Shown here piece after piece: positions 1 to 6,405 of a DNA stretch of 16,015 bases. Below the pieces are notes generated by a model. The model had not been told where the DNA came from, ran no database searches, and saw only the letters and a program-made list of their open reading frames with translations. How positions within the stretch are numbered: position 1 is the first letter of the stretch; each line of letters starts with the position of its first letter. Source of the DNA: Methanosarcinales archaeon (lineage in GTDB: Archaea; Halobacteriota; Methanosarcinia; Methanosarcinales; Methanogasteraceae); contig JAUWCK010000010.1 of the NCBI GenBank assembly GCA_030609345.1, positions 1 to 16,015 of the forward strand, read 5' to 3'. The translations under genes were made by a program, and so were the position numbers.

Positions 1-1
1 T

Positions 2-658
2 GGCGTGATCGCAGCCAATGTATCGATAATCAGGGATTCCGATCTCGACGATGCGCTCTTCATCTTCGAAAGTGTGATGAAGAGCGGTCTTGGGGTCGGA
101 TCGTATATCCGGGTGATCCGGGATCAGGCATCGTTTGGGAATATCCGGCTGGAGAGTCACGAATGCGCAATCGTAACACCGTGCAGCATCACGATCGACA
201 GTGTCCTGCTAAAGGGCGGAGTTCCTGTGCGACCCGTACTCGGGGGCATTGTGCAGATCAAAAAAGGAGTTCCTGTGCGGTTTACCGACATCCTGACTTA
301 CGAAAGCACGACTATCGATCCGATCGATGCGCTCATGTCGCAGGAACTGACATCGGTGACAGATGCCATCTCCACAGGGTCTGGCAAGATCCTCGCAAAC
401 GTGAGGGTCGTGCCGATGCACGCACGCGAGAGGGTAGAGGGGATACTCCTGACACTTAAATTGGCTAACTTCGACAGCATCCTCTTTGTGAGCGAACCGA
501 ACACCGAGGTACTTGGCGTCCCGATCGAGCGCGATCACATCGGCATCGTTGCGATCGGCGGGACGAACCCGATGGCAGCGGTGCAGGAGCAGGGCATCCC
601 GATCCGAACACATGCGCTCTCGGAACTGATCGACATCGATGAGATGGAGATGGTGTGA
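2..658 (+). CDS. nrpR: NrpR nitrogen-regulation repressor, C-terminal effector domain (5' partial)
   Basis: NrpR represses nitrogen-assimilation genes (nif, glnA, amtB) in euryarchaea and is released by 2-oxoglutarate bound to its NrpR (DUF128) domain. The visible 218 residues are one whole NrpR domain and its C-terminal end, including the conserved stretch IGIVAIGGTNPMAAVQEQG near residues 178-196 and a short acidic tail (DIDEMEMV). The reading frame is open to the left edge, so the GTG at position 5 is probably an internal valine and the gene starts outside the window. The usual N-terminal winged helix-turn-helix, and possibly a first NrpR repeat, are therefore not visible. Some Methanosarcina species split the protein into NrpRI (with HTH) and NrpRII (without), and this fragment cannot tell which type it is. 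It converges on the phosphatase-like gene across a 110-bp spacer in which I see nothing definite. Confidence 0.9.
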   Translation, partial: GVIAANVSIIRDSDLDDALFIFESVMKSGLGVGSYIRVIRDQASFGNIRLESHECAIVTPCSITIDSVLLKGGVPVRPVLGGIVQIKKGVPVRFTDILTYESTTIDPIDALMSQELTSVTDAISTGSGKILANVRVVPMHARERVEGILLTLKLANFDSILFVSEPNTEVLGVPIERDHIGIVAIGGTNPMAAVQEQGIPIRTHALSELIDIDEMEMV

Positions 659-768
659 GACTTAAGACCCTATGGGAAAGTGTAAGCGATGTGTTGAGCC
701 TTACCAGTTAAATACACGGCTCGCCCTCGTGTTGACAATATCCAAAGTTTGCCGGCTCGGGACCTTGC

Positions 769-1509
769 TCACCGGTCCAGCACGATCAGCGCCACATCCT
801 GATCGTCCTCGATGCATGTTCCATGAATCGGATGATCGCCGCAGACGATCACGCATGTATTCCGGTCGAGATGACCGCAAATCTCGCTTATGTGGCTATC
901 GATGCGTTCTGCTGCATAAGCAAGTTCATCGAAACTCCGCGCCTCATGCGCATACCTGTCGATCGCCCTGAAATGCACCGCCATGAGAACCGGCTCATGT
1001 TTCAGGAGATCGACCGTATGCTCCTTGATCTTTGTATCATAGTCGAGCATGTCACTGCTATCGTCCACGCCTGCAACAAGATCGATCTTCGTCTTCATCG
1101 CTTTCGCGCCCTCGCTCTCGATCACGACCGCTGATTTGATGCCGTGCTCCTCCGCAAGCTCGAGTATCGATTTGATCGGCGAGGTGCAGACGTCAGCAGT
1201 GGTGAATGTGCGGTGGGTATCCGGACGGCATCCCGTGAGGATCGATGTGATCGCTGGCGTCGTGTGATCTGCCACAGCCCTGCACCTGATGACGGTGCCC
1301 TGCACGTGGGGCATGTAGGGTCGCAACCGCTGGTACGTGAAATAGCCGAGACTGTCAACGATTGCCAATACCACCCGGTCGCATCGTTGCAGGCGATCGG
1401 TCAGTTCCGGTATCGCCACCCCATCCGCACCGGGAAGCGGGATGCCTAATAATTCAGCAATCGTTGGTGCAATATCAACAAGACTTCTGGTGGGGGGCGC
1501 AGTCATCAT
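769..1509 (-). CDS. Alkaline-phosphatase-superfamily metalloenzyme (type I phosphodiesterase/sulfatase-like), apparently permuted
   Basis: A 246-residue protein of the alkaline phosphatase fold, predicted to hydrolyse or transfer phospho- or sulfo-esters using two metal ions. With the start at 1509, the metal and catalytic residues appear in superfamily order: Asp52 in IVDSLG, a nucleophile-type Thr in HTTPAITSILTG (about 83-84), Asp184 and His188 in AIDRYAHE, Asp225-His226 in GDHPIHG, and His229. Residues 9-30 (SLVDIAPTIAELLGIPLP and following) look like the segment that normally follows the last metal ligands at the C-terminus of nucleotide pyrophosphatases and phosphomutases; here they come first and the protein ends just after the GDH motif. 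No signal peptide is seen, so it is probably cytoplasmic. The ATG at 1509 overlaps the alba stop by 4 nt (ATGA), with GGAGG about 12 nt upstream, which I prefer over the ATG at 1554. Substrate unknown. Confidence 0.75.
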   Translation of the reverse strand: MMTAPPTRSLVDIAPTIAELLGIPLPGADGVAIPELTDRLQRCDRVVLAIVDSLGYFTYQRLRPYMPHVQGTVIRCRAVADHTTPAITSILTGCRPDTHRTFTTADVCTSPIKSILELAEEHGIKSAVVIESEGAKAMKTKIDLVAGVDDSSDMLDYDTKIKEHTVDLLKHEPVLMAVHFRAIDRYAHEARSFDELAYAAERIDSHISEICGHLDRNTCVIVCGDHPIHGTCIEDDQDVALIVLDR

Positions 1510-1844
1510 TTGGTGCGGTCGCCCTCCGGACCGGATATGAACAACTCGATCCATGATACGTTGATCATGTCACCCCGTTTCCCTTCCATCTCTTCTGTTC
1601 CGATCTTAATATCTGTCACCTTCATGTCTGTCAGGTACCGATTCCGGGTCGCCTCGACAGCGTCCACTGCACGCGAGATTGAATGCCCGCGCGCCTTTAC
1701 CACCACATCGCTTGTGCCTTTGCTGAACTGTGCCATGATCGCCATGACATAATCCATCACGCCTTTCTTGCCCACGAATACGACGTTATCATCTGATCCG
1801 CCGATAGGGGGCGTTGTGTCTGCATCGCTTGTTTCTGGTGTCAT
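1506..1844 (-). CDS. albA: DNA/RNA-binding protein Alba
   Basis: Alba is a small dimeric archaeal chromatin protein that coats double-stranded DNA and also binds RNA; lysine acetylation lowers its affinity in some species. The 112 residues contain the typical start of the fold, VVFVGKKGVMDYVMAI (about 21-36) with the paired DNA-contacting lysines 26-27, then VVVKARGHSISRAVDAVE (48-65). The family is usually about 90 residues; the first 20 residues here are an acidic, Thr/Ser-rich extension. The ATG is supported by a good ribosome binding site (AGGAGAGG, 8-nt spacing) at 1853-1860 and by an upstream TATA-like box. It is the first gene of a two-gene operon with the phosphatase-like gene, which overlaps its stop codon. 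Confidence 0.93.
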   Translation of the reverse strand: MTPETSDADTTPPIGGSDDNVVFVGKKGVMDYVMAIMAQFSKGTSDVVVKARGHSISRAVDAVEATRNRYLTDMKVTDIKIGTEEMEGKRGDMINVSWIELFISGPEGDRTK

Positions 1845-1903
1845 CTGACTAACCTCTCCTTATTCGCGTTATGTAACTTCCATCAGACAAGTTAGCATCG
1901 AGT

Positions 1904-1911
1904 GTATATAA
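1904..1911 (-). promoter_or_regulatory. Archaeal TATA box for the alba operon
   Basis: On the minus strand this reads TTATATAC. A start site about 27 nt downstream would fall near 1880 and give a leader of about 36 nt containing the AGGAGAGG ribosome binding site at 1853-1860. This is the best TATA match between alba and the repeats. It is inferred from spacing and composition only. Confidence 0.5.
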
Positions 1912-1996
1912 CGATGACGTTTTTTGGGGCTGCCACACAGCTTATGGCGCCCGGATCAGGAAACTGCTATCATACCCGAAACGTACGTGTTTAGCT

Positions 1997-2025
1997 AACC
2001 ACAAGATTACACAGATTTTCACAAG
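1997..2025. repeat. Repeat family B, left copy (AACCACAAGATTACACAG type)
   Basis: This 29-bp stretch begins AACCACAAGATTACACAG and ends TTCACAAG. Its reverse complement closely resembles the copy at 2249-2278 and the right half of the palindrome at 11786-11827. Together with 2249-2278 it forms an imperfect inverted pair around the family A element. Confidence 0.6.
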
Positions 2026-2042
2026 AAAGTATGGAGAAGGGT

Positions 2043-2186
2043 ACTGTCGATTTTTCCGGTGAAATCGCCAGTGCCCTTAGATTCTACCGCAGAGTGCGCA
2101 GAGCCACGCAGAGGGTTGAAAACGGTCTCGAAACTCTGCGCCCTCCGCGTTCTCCGCGGTGATAAATCACTTGATTTTCAGACAGT
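2043..2186. repeat. Repeat family A, copy 1 (144-bp palindromic element)
   Basis: The element is bounded by ACTGTC (2043-2048) and its inverse GACAGT (2181-2186). Inside, a left arm with TACCGCAGAGTGCGCAGAG and CACGCAGAGGG (from 2085) pairs imperfectly with a right arm carrying GAAACTCTGCGCCCT (2130-2144) and CTCCGCGGTGATAAATCAC (2152-2170). The right arm recurs almost unchanged at 11965-12028. The strand assignment is arbitrary because the element is palindromic, and no coding capacity is seen. Confidence 0.65.
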
Positions 2187-2248
2187 ATCATGAAGAAGTA
2201 AGATATAAAATATAAAACTAACCAATGTCCCATGTCTAATACCATACT

Positions 2249-2278
2249 CTTGTGTTAATCTCGTGAAATCTCGTGGTT
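2249..2278. repeat. Repeat family B, right copy
   Basis: This 30-bp stretch (CTTGTGTTAATCTCGTG followed by AAATCTCGTGGTT) matches 11798-11827 at nearly every position and is the inverse of the copy at 1997-2025. A run of seven T starts at its end (2277-2283). Confidence 0.6.
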
Positions 2279-2353
2279 TTTTTCGCCGCATCTAAACACA
2301 TACCCCGAAACCAGCCCCAGCCCACGCACAGGCGATTCCGTCTGCGAACCTTT

Positions 2354-3334
2354 TCACTCCGGATGATCCGCAGCCGTGTGGTGCTGATACTTGCCGCGGA
2401 CAGCACCGACCTCTGTGTGCGTGTGCTTGTGGATGTGCAGGTGTATATGCCCGGCTTCGTTCTCGATCGTCCGCGTCAGGTTCCTGACTGCGCCATCGAT
2501 CGAGAGCGGGAGCACATCGCACGGATACCCGAACGCCTGCAGGACCTCAAAGAACTGCATGATCGTCGGAACATCGAGCCCTGCCGCAACAAGCATCCCT
2601 GCGTCTGCGAAGACCTCGCGGGTGGTTCCGTCCGCAATAACGGTCTTACGGAGGACGATGACCCGGTCTGCAAGATCAGGGATCGCGTTTACGTCGTGTG
2701 TGATGATAATAAGGGTTTTTCCCTCGTCTTTCAGCGACTTAAGGATCTCTATCAGGTAAGCCCTGCTCTTCGGATCCAGGTTGGCTGTGGGCTCGTCCAT
2801 CGCTATGATCTCCGGATCCATCGAAAGAACCGTCGCTATCGCGGCACGCTTCTTCTCGCCGCCGCTTAAGTGGTGCGATACCCGCTCTTCGTAGCCGGCA
2901 AGCCCGACCCGCTCAAGTGAGTCCTTGACCCGCCGCTTCACCTCATCTTTCGCAACACCGAGGTTGATCGGACCGAATGCGACGTCATCGGCAAGAAGCG
3001 GCATAAAAAGCATGTCATCAGGGTCCTGGAAGACGATCCCGATCTTTTTCGGCATCTCGTGCACTTTTCTGGGATCGATCGGTTCGCCGAGTATCTCGAC
3101 TGCTCCGCGTGATTTTTTGCTGTGAAGGATGCCGTTTAAGTGAAGGAGGAGCGTTGATTTGCCTGCGCCGTTTGGTCCGACGAGCGCTACGGATTCTCCT
3201 TTCTCGATCTCGAATGAGACGTGCTCGAGCGCGACCGTGCCGTCAGGATATGTGTAATTCAGATCGTGGACGCGTAACGCCCGTGAAAAATTCTCCGTCC
3301 CGGGCGTCGACGGCGAAGCCGTTATCGCAACCAT
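2354..3334 (-). CDS. cbiO: ECF-type nickel/cobalt transporter ATPase (CbiO/NikO)
   Basis: This is the cytoplasmic ATP-hydrolysing subunit that drives metal uptake through CbiM/CbiQ. All ABC ATPase motifs are present in 326 residues: Walker [10 protein letters not shown] (53-61), Q-loop Gln103, the ECF-typical signature [12 protein letters not shown] (156-167), Walker B IIAMDEPT (176-183) and H-loop His213 (ITHD). Beyond the usual domain is a C-terminal tail of about 30 residues with [11 protein letters not shown] at 296-306 and more histidines at 318, 319 and 324, a likely cytoplasmic metal-binding segment. The start ATG overlaps the cbiQ stop by one base (TGATG), which implies translational coupling. 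Residues 2-10 (VAITASPST) are encoded by a short inverted repeat that also occurs at 11918-11944, so the first 17 or so residues look like an extra extension. It is the last gene of the operon. Confidence 0.93.
   Translation of the reverse strand: MVAITASPSTPGTENFSRALRVHDLNYTYPDGTVALEHVSFEIEKGESVALVGPNGAGKSTLLLHLNGILHSKKSRGAVEILGEPIDPRKVHEMPKKIGIVFQDPDDMLFMPLLADDVAFGPINLGVAKDEVKRRVKDSLERVGLAGYEERVSHHLSGGEKKRAAIATVLSMDPEIIAMDEPTANLDPKSRAYLIEILKSLKDEGKTLIIITHDVNAIPDLADRVIVLRKTVIADGTTREVFADAGMLVAAGLDVPTIMQFFEVLQAFGYPCDVLPLSIDGAVRNLTRTIENEAGHIHLHIHKHTHTEVGAVRGKYQHHTAADHPE
3304..3330. repeat. 27-bp repeat C inside the 5' end of cbiO
   Basis: Read on the plus strand this begins GCGTCGACGGCGAAGCCG and ends TTATCGCAA. 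It agrees with 11918-11944 at 24 of 27 positions. It contains an ACGGC/GCCGT inverted repeat with a short loop. In the minus-strand gene it supplies the codons for CbiO residues 2-10. Confidence 0.6.
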
Positions 3335-4131
3335 CAGAACCCCCGGGTTGCGCTGAATGTGTCAGATGTTGCTGCCACCTGCAGGAGAACCGCGAATCCG
3401 ACGACGACTGCGGTGTTGACCCAGTCCTGCCTTCGGGCGTGGAACTCGTGCAGCGTTGCGACTGTTCCTGAGTACCCTTTTGACCTCATCGCATAGAAGA
3501 CGCGGTCTGCCCGTTCGTAGCTCTTCACAAAGAGCATTGCAATCGCCTTGCTGATCGTTGTGAGTGTGTACAGGTTGCCCCGCCTCTTAAAGCCCCTTGA
3601 TGCAAGCGAGCGATCCATCCGCGTGAACTCATCATCCAGCACAAAGATGTATCGGTACGTGAATGCGAACATCTGTACCAGCTTGTTTGGCAGATGCAGA
3701 CCCTCAAGTGCCTTTATTGTGATGTCCATCTTGGATGTGCCGATCATCGGAAAGATCAGCATCACTGCGGTGAGTGCTTTTAGTACGATCATCGCTGCGA
3801 ACTTGACGTATTCGATCCCTCTGTAACTCAGTGTGATTCCGCCGAAGCTCGCTATCTCGACTCCATCGCCTATGATTGTGAACGGGATGATGATGAAGAA
3901 CGGCAGCACAAGGACGAATACCACTTTCATGCGAGAGAGAACGAAGGAAAGCGGTATTTTTGATATGCAGGTCAGAATAATTGCGAATATCATGCCGATC
4001 ACGACCAGTTGAAGGTTATAGAGAAGTATGACTGAAAATATCAGCGTGAAGATGGATACGAGTCTGAAACGGGGATCCCATCTGTGGATCGGTGAGGAGA
4101 TTCCCGCGTATCGGTCGATCTCTGAAATCAT
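3334..4131 (-). CDS. cbiQ: ECF-type nickel/cobalt transporter transmembrane subunit (CbiQ/NikQ, EcfT)
   Basis: CbiQ is the membrane T-component that couples the ATPase CbiO to the metal-binding CbiM. The 265-residue protein has several hydrophobic segments (roughly 25-60, 68-88, 108-131 and 240-254) and the two cytoplasmic coupling motifs of EcfT proteins: ASRG at 177-180 and MRSKG at 215-219, each at the end of a helix that would contact the ATPase groove. It begins MISEIDRYAGISSPIHRWDPR, a family-typical start. The gap to cbiM is 6 bp and the stop overlaps cbiO by one base, so the three genes are certainly co-transcribed. Confidence 0.92.
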   Translation of the reverse strand: MISEIDRYAGISSPIHRWDPRFRLVSIFTLIFSVILLYNLQLVVIGMIFAIILTCISKIPLSFVLSRMKVVFVLVLPFFIIIPFTIIGDGVEIASFGGITLSYRGIEYVKFAAMIVLKALTAVMLIFPMIGTSKMDITIKALEGLHLPNKLVQMFAFTYRYIFVLDDEFTRMDRSLASRGFKRRGNLYTLTTISKAIAMLFVKSYERADRVFYAMRSKGYSGTVATLHEFHARRQDWVNTAVVVGFAVLLQVAATSDTFSATRGF

Positions 4132-4137
4132 GTCGGT

Positions 4138-4755
4138 TCAGGTCTTCCCGAACATTTCGGGTTTGACTGTTGCAATATACCCGGCGAGCACTCCGGTGAA
4201 GATCGCCTCGATTGCGATAATCGGGATGTGCGCGGTCACGACAAACACCGTCGTCTCATAAAACTCCTCGCCGGTCGTAATCAGTTCTGCCGCAAGAAAC
4301 AGGAGTGCAAGCATCACACCAACTCCGCCTGCGATCGCACCAAATAGCAATGCCTTATTCTTTGTTTCGGGTTTGATGTCGAGTTTGGTCCCGGTTTTGA
4401 ATATCAGGTAGGCGACCAGAGCGGGTACCCCCATGTTGACGGTGTTGATCCCGATCGTTGTGATTCCGCCGTGCCCGAAGAGGAAGCACTGCATGACGAG
4501 CGCGACAAAGATGCATGGAAACGCAAGTATTCCAAGCATCACGCCTGCAAAGCCGTTTAATATGAAGTGAACACTCGTGGGTCCTATCTGCATGTGGATG
4601 AGTGACGCGACAAAGACCGCGGCTGTGATGACCGAGAGTTTTGGTACGTCCTCTGTCTTCATCTTTGAGAGCGCATAAGCAAGGATTACAACTGTCACCG
4701 CCCAGCCGCTTTCCCAGAGCCATGGATCAAGAACGCCATCCGAGATGTGTACCAT
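4138..4755 (-). CDS. cbiM: Nickel/cobalt transporter substrate-binding membrane subunit (CbiM/NikM)
   Basis: CbiM/NikM captures Ni2+ or Co2+ at the outer face, using the free N-terminus plus histidines. The 205 residues start MVHISDGVLDPW; family members normally start MHIxDG, so one valine is inserted before the critical histidine. The second histidine motif, PTSVHFILNG (His63), is intact, and His54 lies nearby. About six to seven hydrophobic helices are visible. Known N-terminal methionine excision before valine would leave Val-His-Ile, restoring the usual position-2 histidine; this is inference. The valine codon is GTA, not a start codon, and GAGGATGA sits 8 nt before the ATG, so the start is secure. 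No separate cbiN gene is present; NikK- and NikL-like genes occur instead, favouring nickel as the substrate. Confidence 0.92.
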   Translation of the reverse strand: MVHISDGVLDPWLWESGWAVTVVILAYALSKMKTEDVPKLSVITAAVFVASLIHMQIGPTSVHFILNGFAGVMLGILAFPCIFVALVMQCFLFGHGGITTIGINTVNMGVPALVAYLIFKTGTKLDIKPETKNKALLFGAIAGGVGVMLALLFLAAELITTGEEFYETTVFVVTAHIPIIAIEAIFTGVLAGYIATVKPEMFGKT

Positions 4756-4767
4756 TTATGTCATCCT

Positions 4768-5226
4768 CTACTTGTTTTCATACTCTTTCTTCATCTTCCG
4801 GGCTGCGAAAAACATTCCGATCCCGGCAAGTCCAGCCAGATATCCGAAACCCGCAAGCACTCTCGCAAATAGTGGCAGCTCTGCTGCCTCCTGCCCTGAT
4901 CCACTCATCAGGTTAAACGTCTTTTCAGCTCTGTGCCCTGTTGCCTCCACTACCACCCGGTATCCGGACACGCCCAGCTTTGGCTTGAACTGGAAGATAC
5001 CTTTTTCATCAGTCTTGTCTTTGAGGTACAGTTCTTCGCCGTTTGTAGTGTTTGCATATATCTCCACATTTGCACCCGCCATGGGATCGCCTCCACCGTA
5101 CCATGCCTTTACCTGCACACCGGTTACCTGTTCCTTTACGTACACCCTGTGTGCGGATGCAGGCATCGATACCATACACAGGATCAGTAGCAGTGCCAGA
5201 ACGATCCGGATTCTGATTGTTTTCAT
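4768..5226 (-). CDS. Small extracytoplasmic, C-terminally membrane-anchored component of the Ni/Co transporter (NikL-like)
   Basis: The 152-residue protein has a signal peptide (about 1-25, ending PASA), a beta-rich domain resembling a carboxypeptidase-regulatory/Cna-B-like fold (about 30-105: GVQVKAWYGGGDPMAGANVE, then DEKGIFQFKPKLGVSGYRV), and one C-terminal membrane helix (about 120-142) followed by positively charged residues. This layout fits the NikL accessory protein of NikKMLQO-type systems. Predicted cleavage after ASA leaves His26 as the first mature residue. The stop is 12 bp before cbiM, so it is in the same operon. Its exact function is not known; a role in metal capture or in replacing CbiN is inferred from context. 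Confidence 0.75.
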   Translation of the reverse strand: MKTIRIRIVLALLLILCMVSMPASAHRVYVKEQVTGVQVKAWYGGGDPMAGANVEIYANTTNGEELYLKDKTDEKGIFQFKPKLGVSGYRVVVEATGHRAEKTFNLMSGSGQEAAELPLFARVLAGFGYLAGLAGIGMFFAARKMKKEYENK

Positions 5227-5257
5227 TCCTTGATACCTTCTTTAGAAAGTTAATAAA

Positions 5258-5291
5258 GGATCGGCAGGGGCTGTAAAACCCCTATCGATCC
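5258..5291 (-). promoter_or_regulatory. Intercistronic stem-loop between the nikK-like and nikL-like genes
   Basis: GGATCG (5258-5263) pairs with CGATCC (5286-5291), and AGGGG (5266-5270) with CCCCT (5279-5283), giving an 11-bp stem with a 2x2 internal loop and an 8-nt loop. On the transcribed strand it is followed by TTTATTAACTTT, then AAGGTATCAAGGA before the next ATG. It could be a processing or attenuation hairpin that changes the ratio of surface protein to transporter, or the AT stretch could be an internal promoter about 28 nt before the start. The structure is visible; the role is inferred. Confidence 0.45.
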
Positions 5292-5305
5292 GGAGTTGGA
5301 GGTTC

Positions 5306-6322
5306 TCACTTCCGTCTAATTGCAAGGAAGAGCGCACCAAGAATTCCGGCTGCACCAAGGATGACTCCAAATCCAGGCGTGCTGGATGTTCCTGCTGCTG
5401 CTTCCTTCGCCTCTTCTGCCGCCTGCTTGGCTTCCTTCACTGCCTGCTCAAGTTCCGCAGATGCTGCAGACGAGATCGAGGATGATTCCACCGGCGGGAA
5501 CGCATCGAGTACCGGAACGATGAAGACGCCTCTTATGGTACGCCCTCCGGTATCGCTCTCTTTCGCTGCACAGACAAACCAGATTCCAGGCTCGTCAAGA
5601 GTGTAGGAGAAGTCTCCGTTCTGATTGGTCGTGACCTGTCTTGTGAACACCATCGGCGGGTCGTACGAGAACTTCTTCTCCGCAACCTCTACGATCTCCT
5701 TGCCGACGTCCAGCGTGTGGTACTGCTCGACCTCAACGGTAGCACCTGGAAGCGCTTGACCCTTGTACTTCGCATTTCCAGAGAAGACAAAGCCCTCTTC
5801 CATGCCGTACGGTCTTACATACGGGATGACTTCGGTCTGCTCCGTTGCAACCTCTGAATCCCAGCCACACCATGTCTCTTCGCCGCAGTGGATCACGGCT
5901 TTGCAGTAGTCGATCAGGTTCTCATCCGGGTCATCGTATTTCACCAATACGATGGAATCGCCGTCCTGATCAACAGTGAATGATGCTTTGTAAGCTACAA
6001 AATCGCCTGGACTTCCGTCCTCATGCTGTCCCGGAACAGTGATCTGTTCGGGCGTAAGCTGTTCGACCGCACCATCTGGCTTCGTGACCGAAATTTCTGG
6101 CGCAGATGCCATGTCGAATGATATGTGCTCGTAGGGGTGACCCCACATCACACATACGGTCTTTGTCTCGCCAAGTGTTGCGATATAGTCCTCAGGTGCC
6201 ACATCCCATACGGTAGCCTCGCTATCACTCGGAAAGACCATCGTAAAATGCGCACCTGCCATACCGTTACACGCAATCAGCAGCAACGCTGCGAACGCGA
6301 TTGTTATTACGCTTTTATTCAT
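5306..6322 (-). CDS. DUF4198 surface metal-binding protein (NikK-like) with PGF-CTERM anchor
   Basis: A 338-residue secreted protein, the first gene of the nickel/cobalt uptake operon. Residues 1-24 are a signal peptide ending MAGA, and His25 would be the mature N-terminus. The body matches DUF4198, the family called periplasmic component of cobalt/nickel uptake; it includes WGHPYEH (60-66), a FVCAAKESDTGGR stretch late in the domain, and many acidic residues. A Ser/Ala/Glu/Lys-rich linker of coiled-coil character (about 280-312) leads to a C-terminal tripartite signal: TPGF (315-318), a hydrophobic helix and the terminal AIRRK, which is a PGF-CTERM signal handled by archaeosortase A. LIAC at 15-18 also resembles a lipobox, so lipoprotein processing at Cys18 is an alternative. 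The start has a strong ribosome binding site (AGGAGGT, 7-nt spacing). Confidence 0.82.
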   Translation of the reverse strand: MNKSVITIAFAALLLIACNGMAGAHFTMVFPSDSEATVWDVAPEDYIATLGETKTVCVMWGHPYEHISFDMASAPEISVTKPDGAVEQLTPEQITVPGQHEDGSPGDFVAYKASFTVDQDGDSIVLVKYDDPDENLIDYCKAVIHCGEETWCGWDSEVATEQTEVIPYVRPYGMEEGFVFSGNAKYKGQALPGATVEVEQYHTLDVGKEIVEVAEKKFSYDPPMVFTRQVTTNQNGDFSYTLDEPGIWFVCAAKESDTGGRTIRGVFIVPVLDAFPPVESSSISSAASAELEQAVKEAKQAAEEAKEAAAGTSSTPGFGVILGAAGILGALFLAIRRK

Positions 6323-6329
6323 GTTTGTT

Positions 6330-6336
6330 ACCTCCT
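6330..6336 (-). promoter_or_regulatory. Strong ribosome binding site of the nikK-like gene
   Basis: Minus-strand AGGAGGT, 7 nt before the ATG at 6322. It fixes the start and implies that the operon transcript has a leader rather than being leaderless. Confidence 0.8.
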
Positions 6337-6353
6337 GTGTTATTCAATATATG

Positions 6354-6379
6354 CGAGATATACGATAGATATTATCTCG
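6354..6379. promoter_or_regulatory. Candidate operator upstream of the Ni/Co uptake operon
   Basis: A perfect 7-bp inverted repeat, CGAGATA (6354-6360) and TATCTCG (6373-6379), is separated by 12 bp. It lies just downstream of the start site predicted from the TATA-like box at 6406-6412, a position where a bound repressor would block transcription. A metal-responsive regulator such as NikR would be a logical partner, but the half-sites do not match the E. coli NikR consensus and no regulator gene is in the window. Confidence 0.35.
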
Positions 6380-6405
6380 ATTGATACTCTGTTACAATCA
6401 TGCGC

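Larger units (their letters stand above)
1845..2353. other. Gene-free 509-bp spacer rich in palindromic repeats
   Basis: The spacer lies between the cbiO stop and the alba start, both transcribed leftwards. The part near alba holds its promoter and ribosome binding site. The rest is occupied by two inverted-repeat families, listed separately: a 144-bp palindromic element at 2043-2186, nested between inverted copies of an AACCACGAGATT-like motif at 1997-2025 and 2249-2278. A run of seven T follows at 2277-2283 on the plus strand. No reading frame in the spacer resembles a protein family, and I see no tRNA. Confidence 0.7.

Noticed and set aside
659..768. Small RNA or gene between nrpR and the phosphatase-like gene
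   Set aside because: The 110-bp convergent gap has no promoter-like element, stable hairpin or plausible reading frame.
1510..1554. Upstream ATG at 1554 for the phosphatase-like gene
   Set aside because: The extra 15 residues come from antiparallel reading of the alba end; the ATGA overlap at 1509 is the more natural start.
1997..2278. CRISPR array or tRNA in the repeat-rich spacer
   Set aside because: The repeats are palindromic and unequal in spacing with no regular spacers, and no cloverleaf or TPsiC-like arm is found.
2273..2869. A 198-residue plus-strand reading frame opposite cbiO
   Set aside because: It lies antisense to the clear ABC ATPase and is Arg/Cys/His-rich nonsense.
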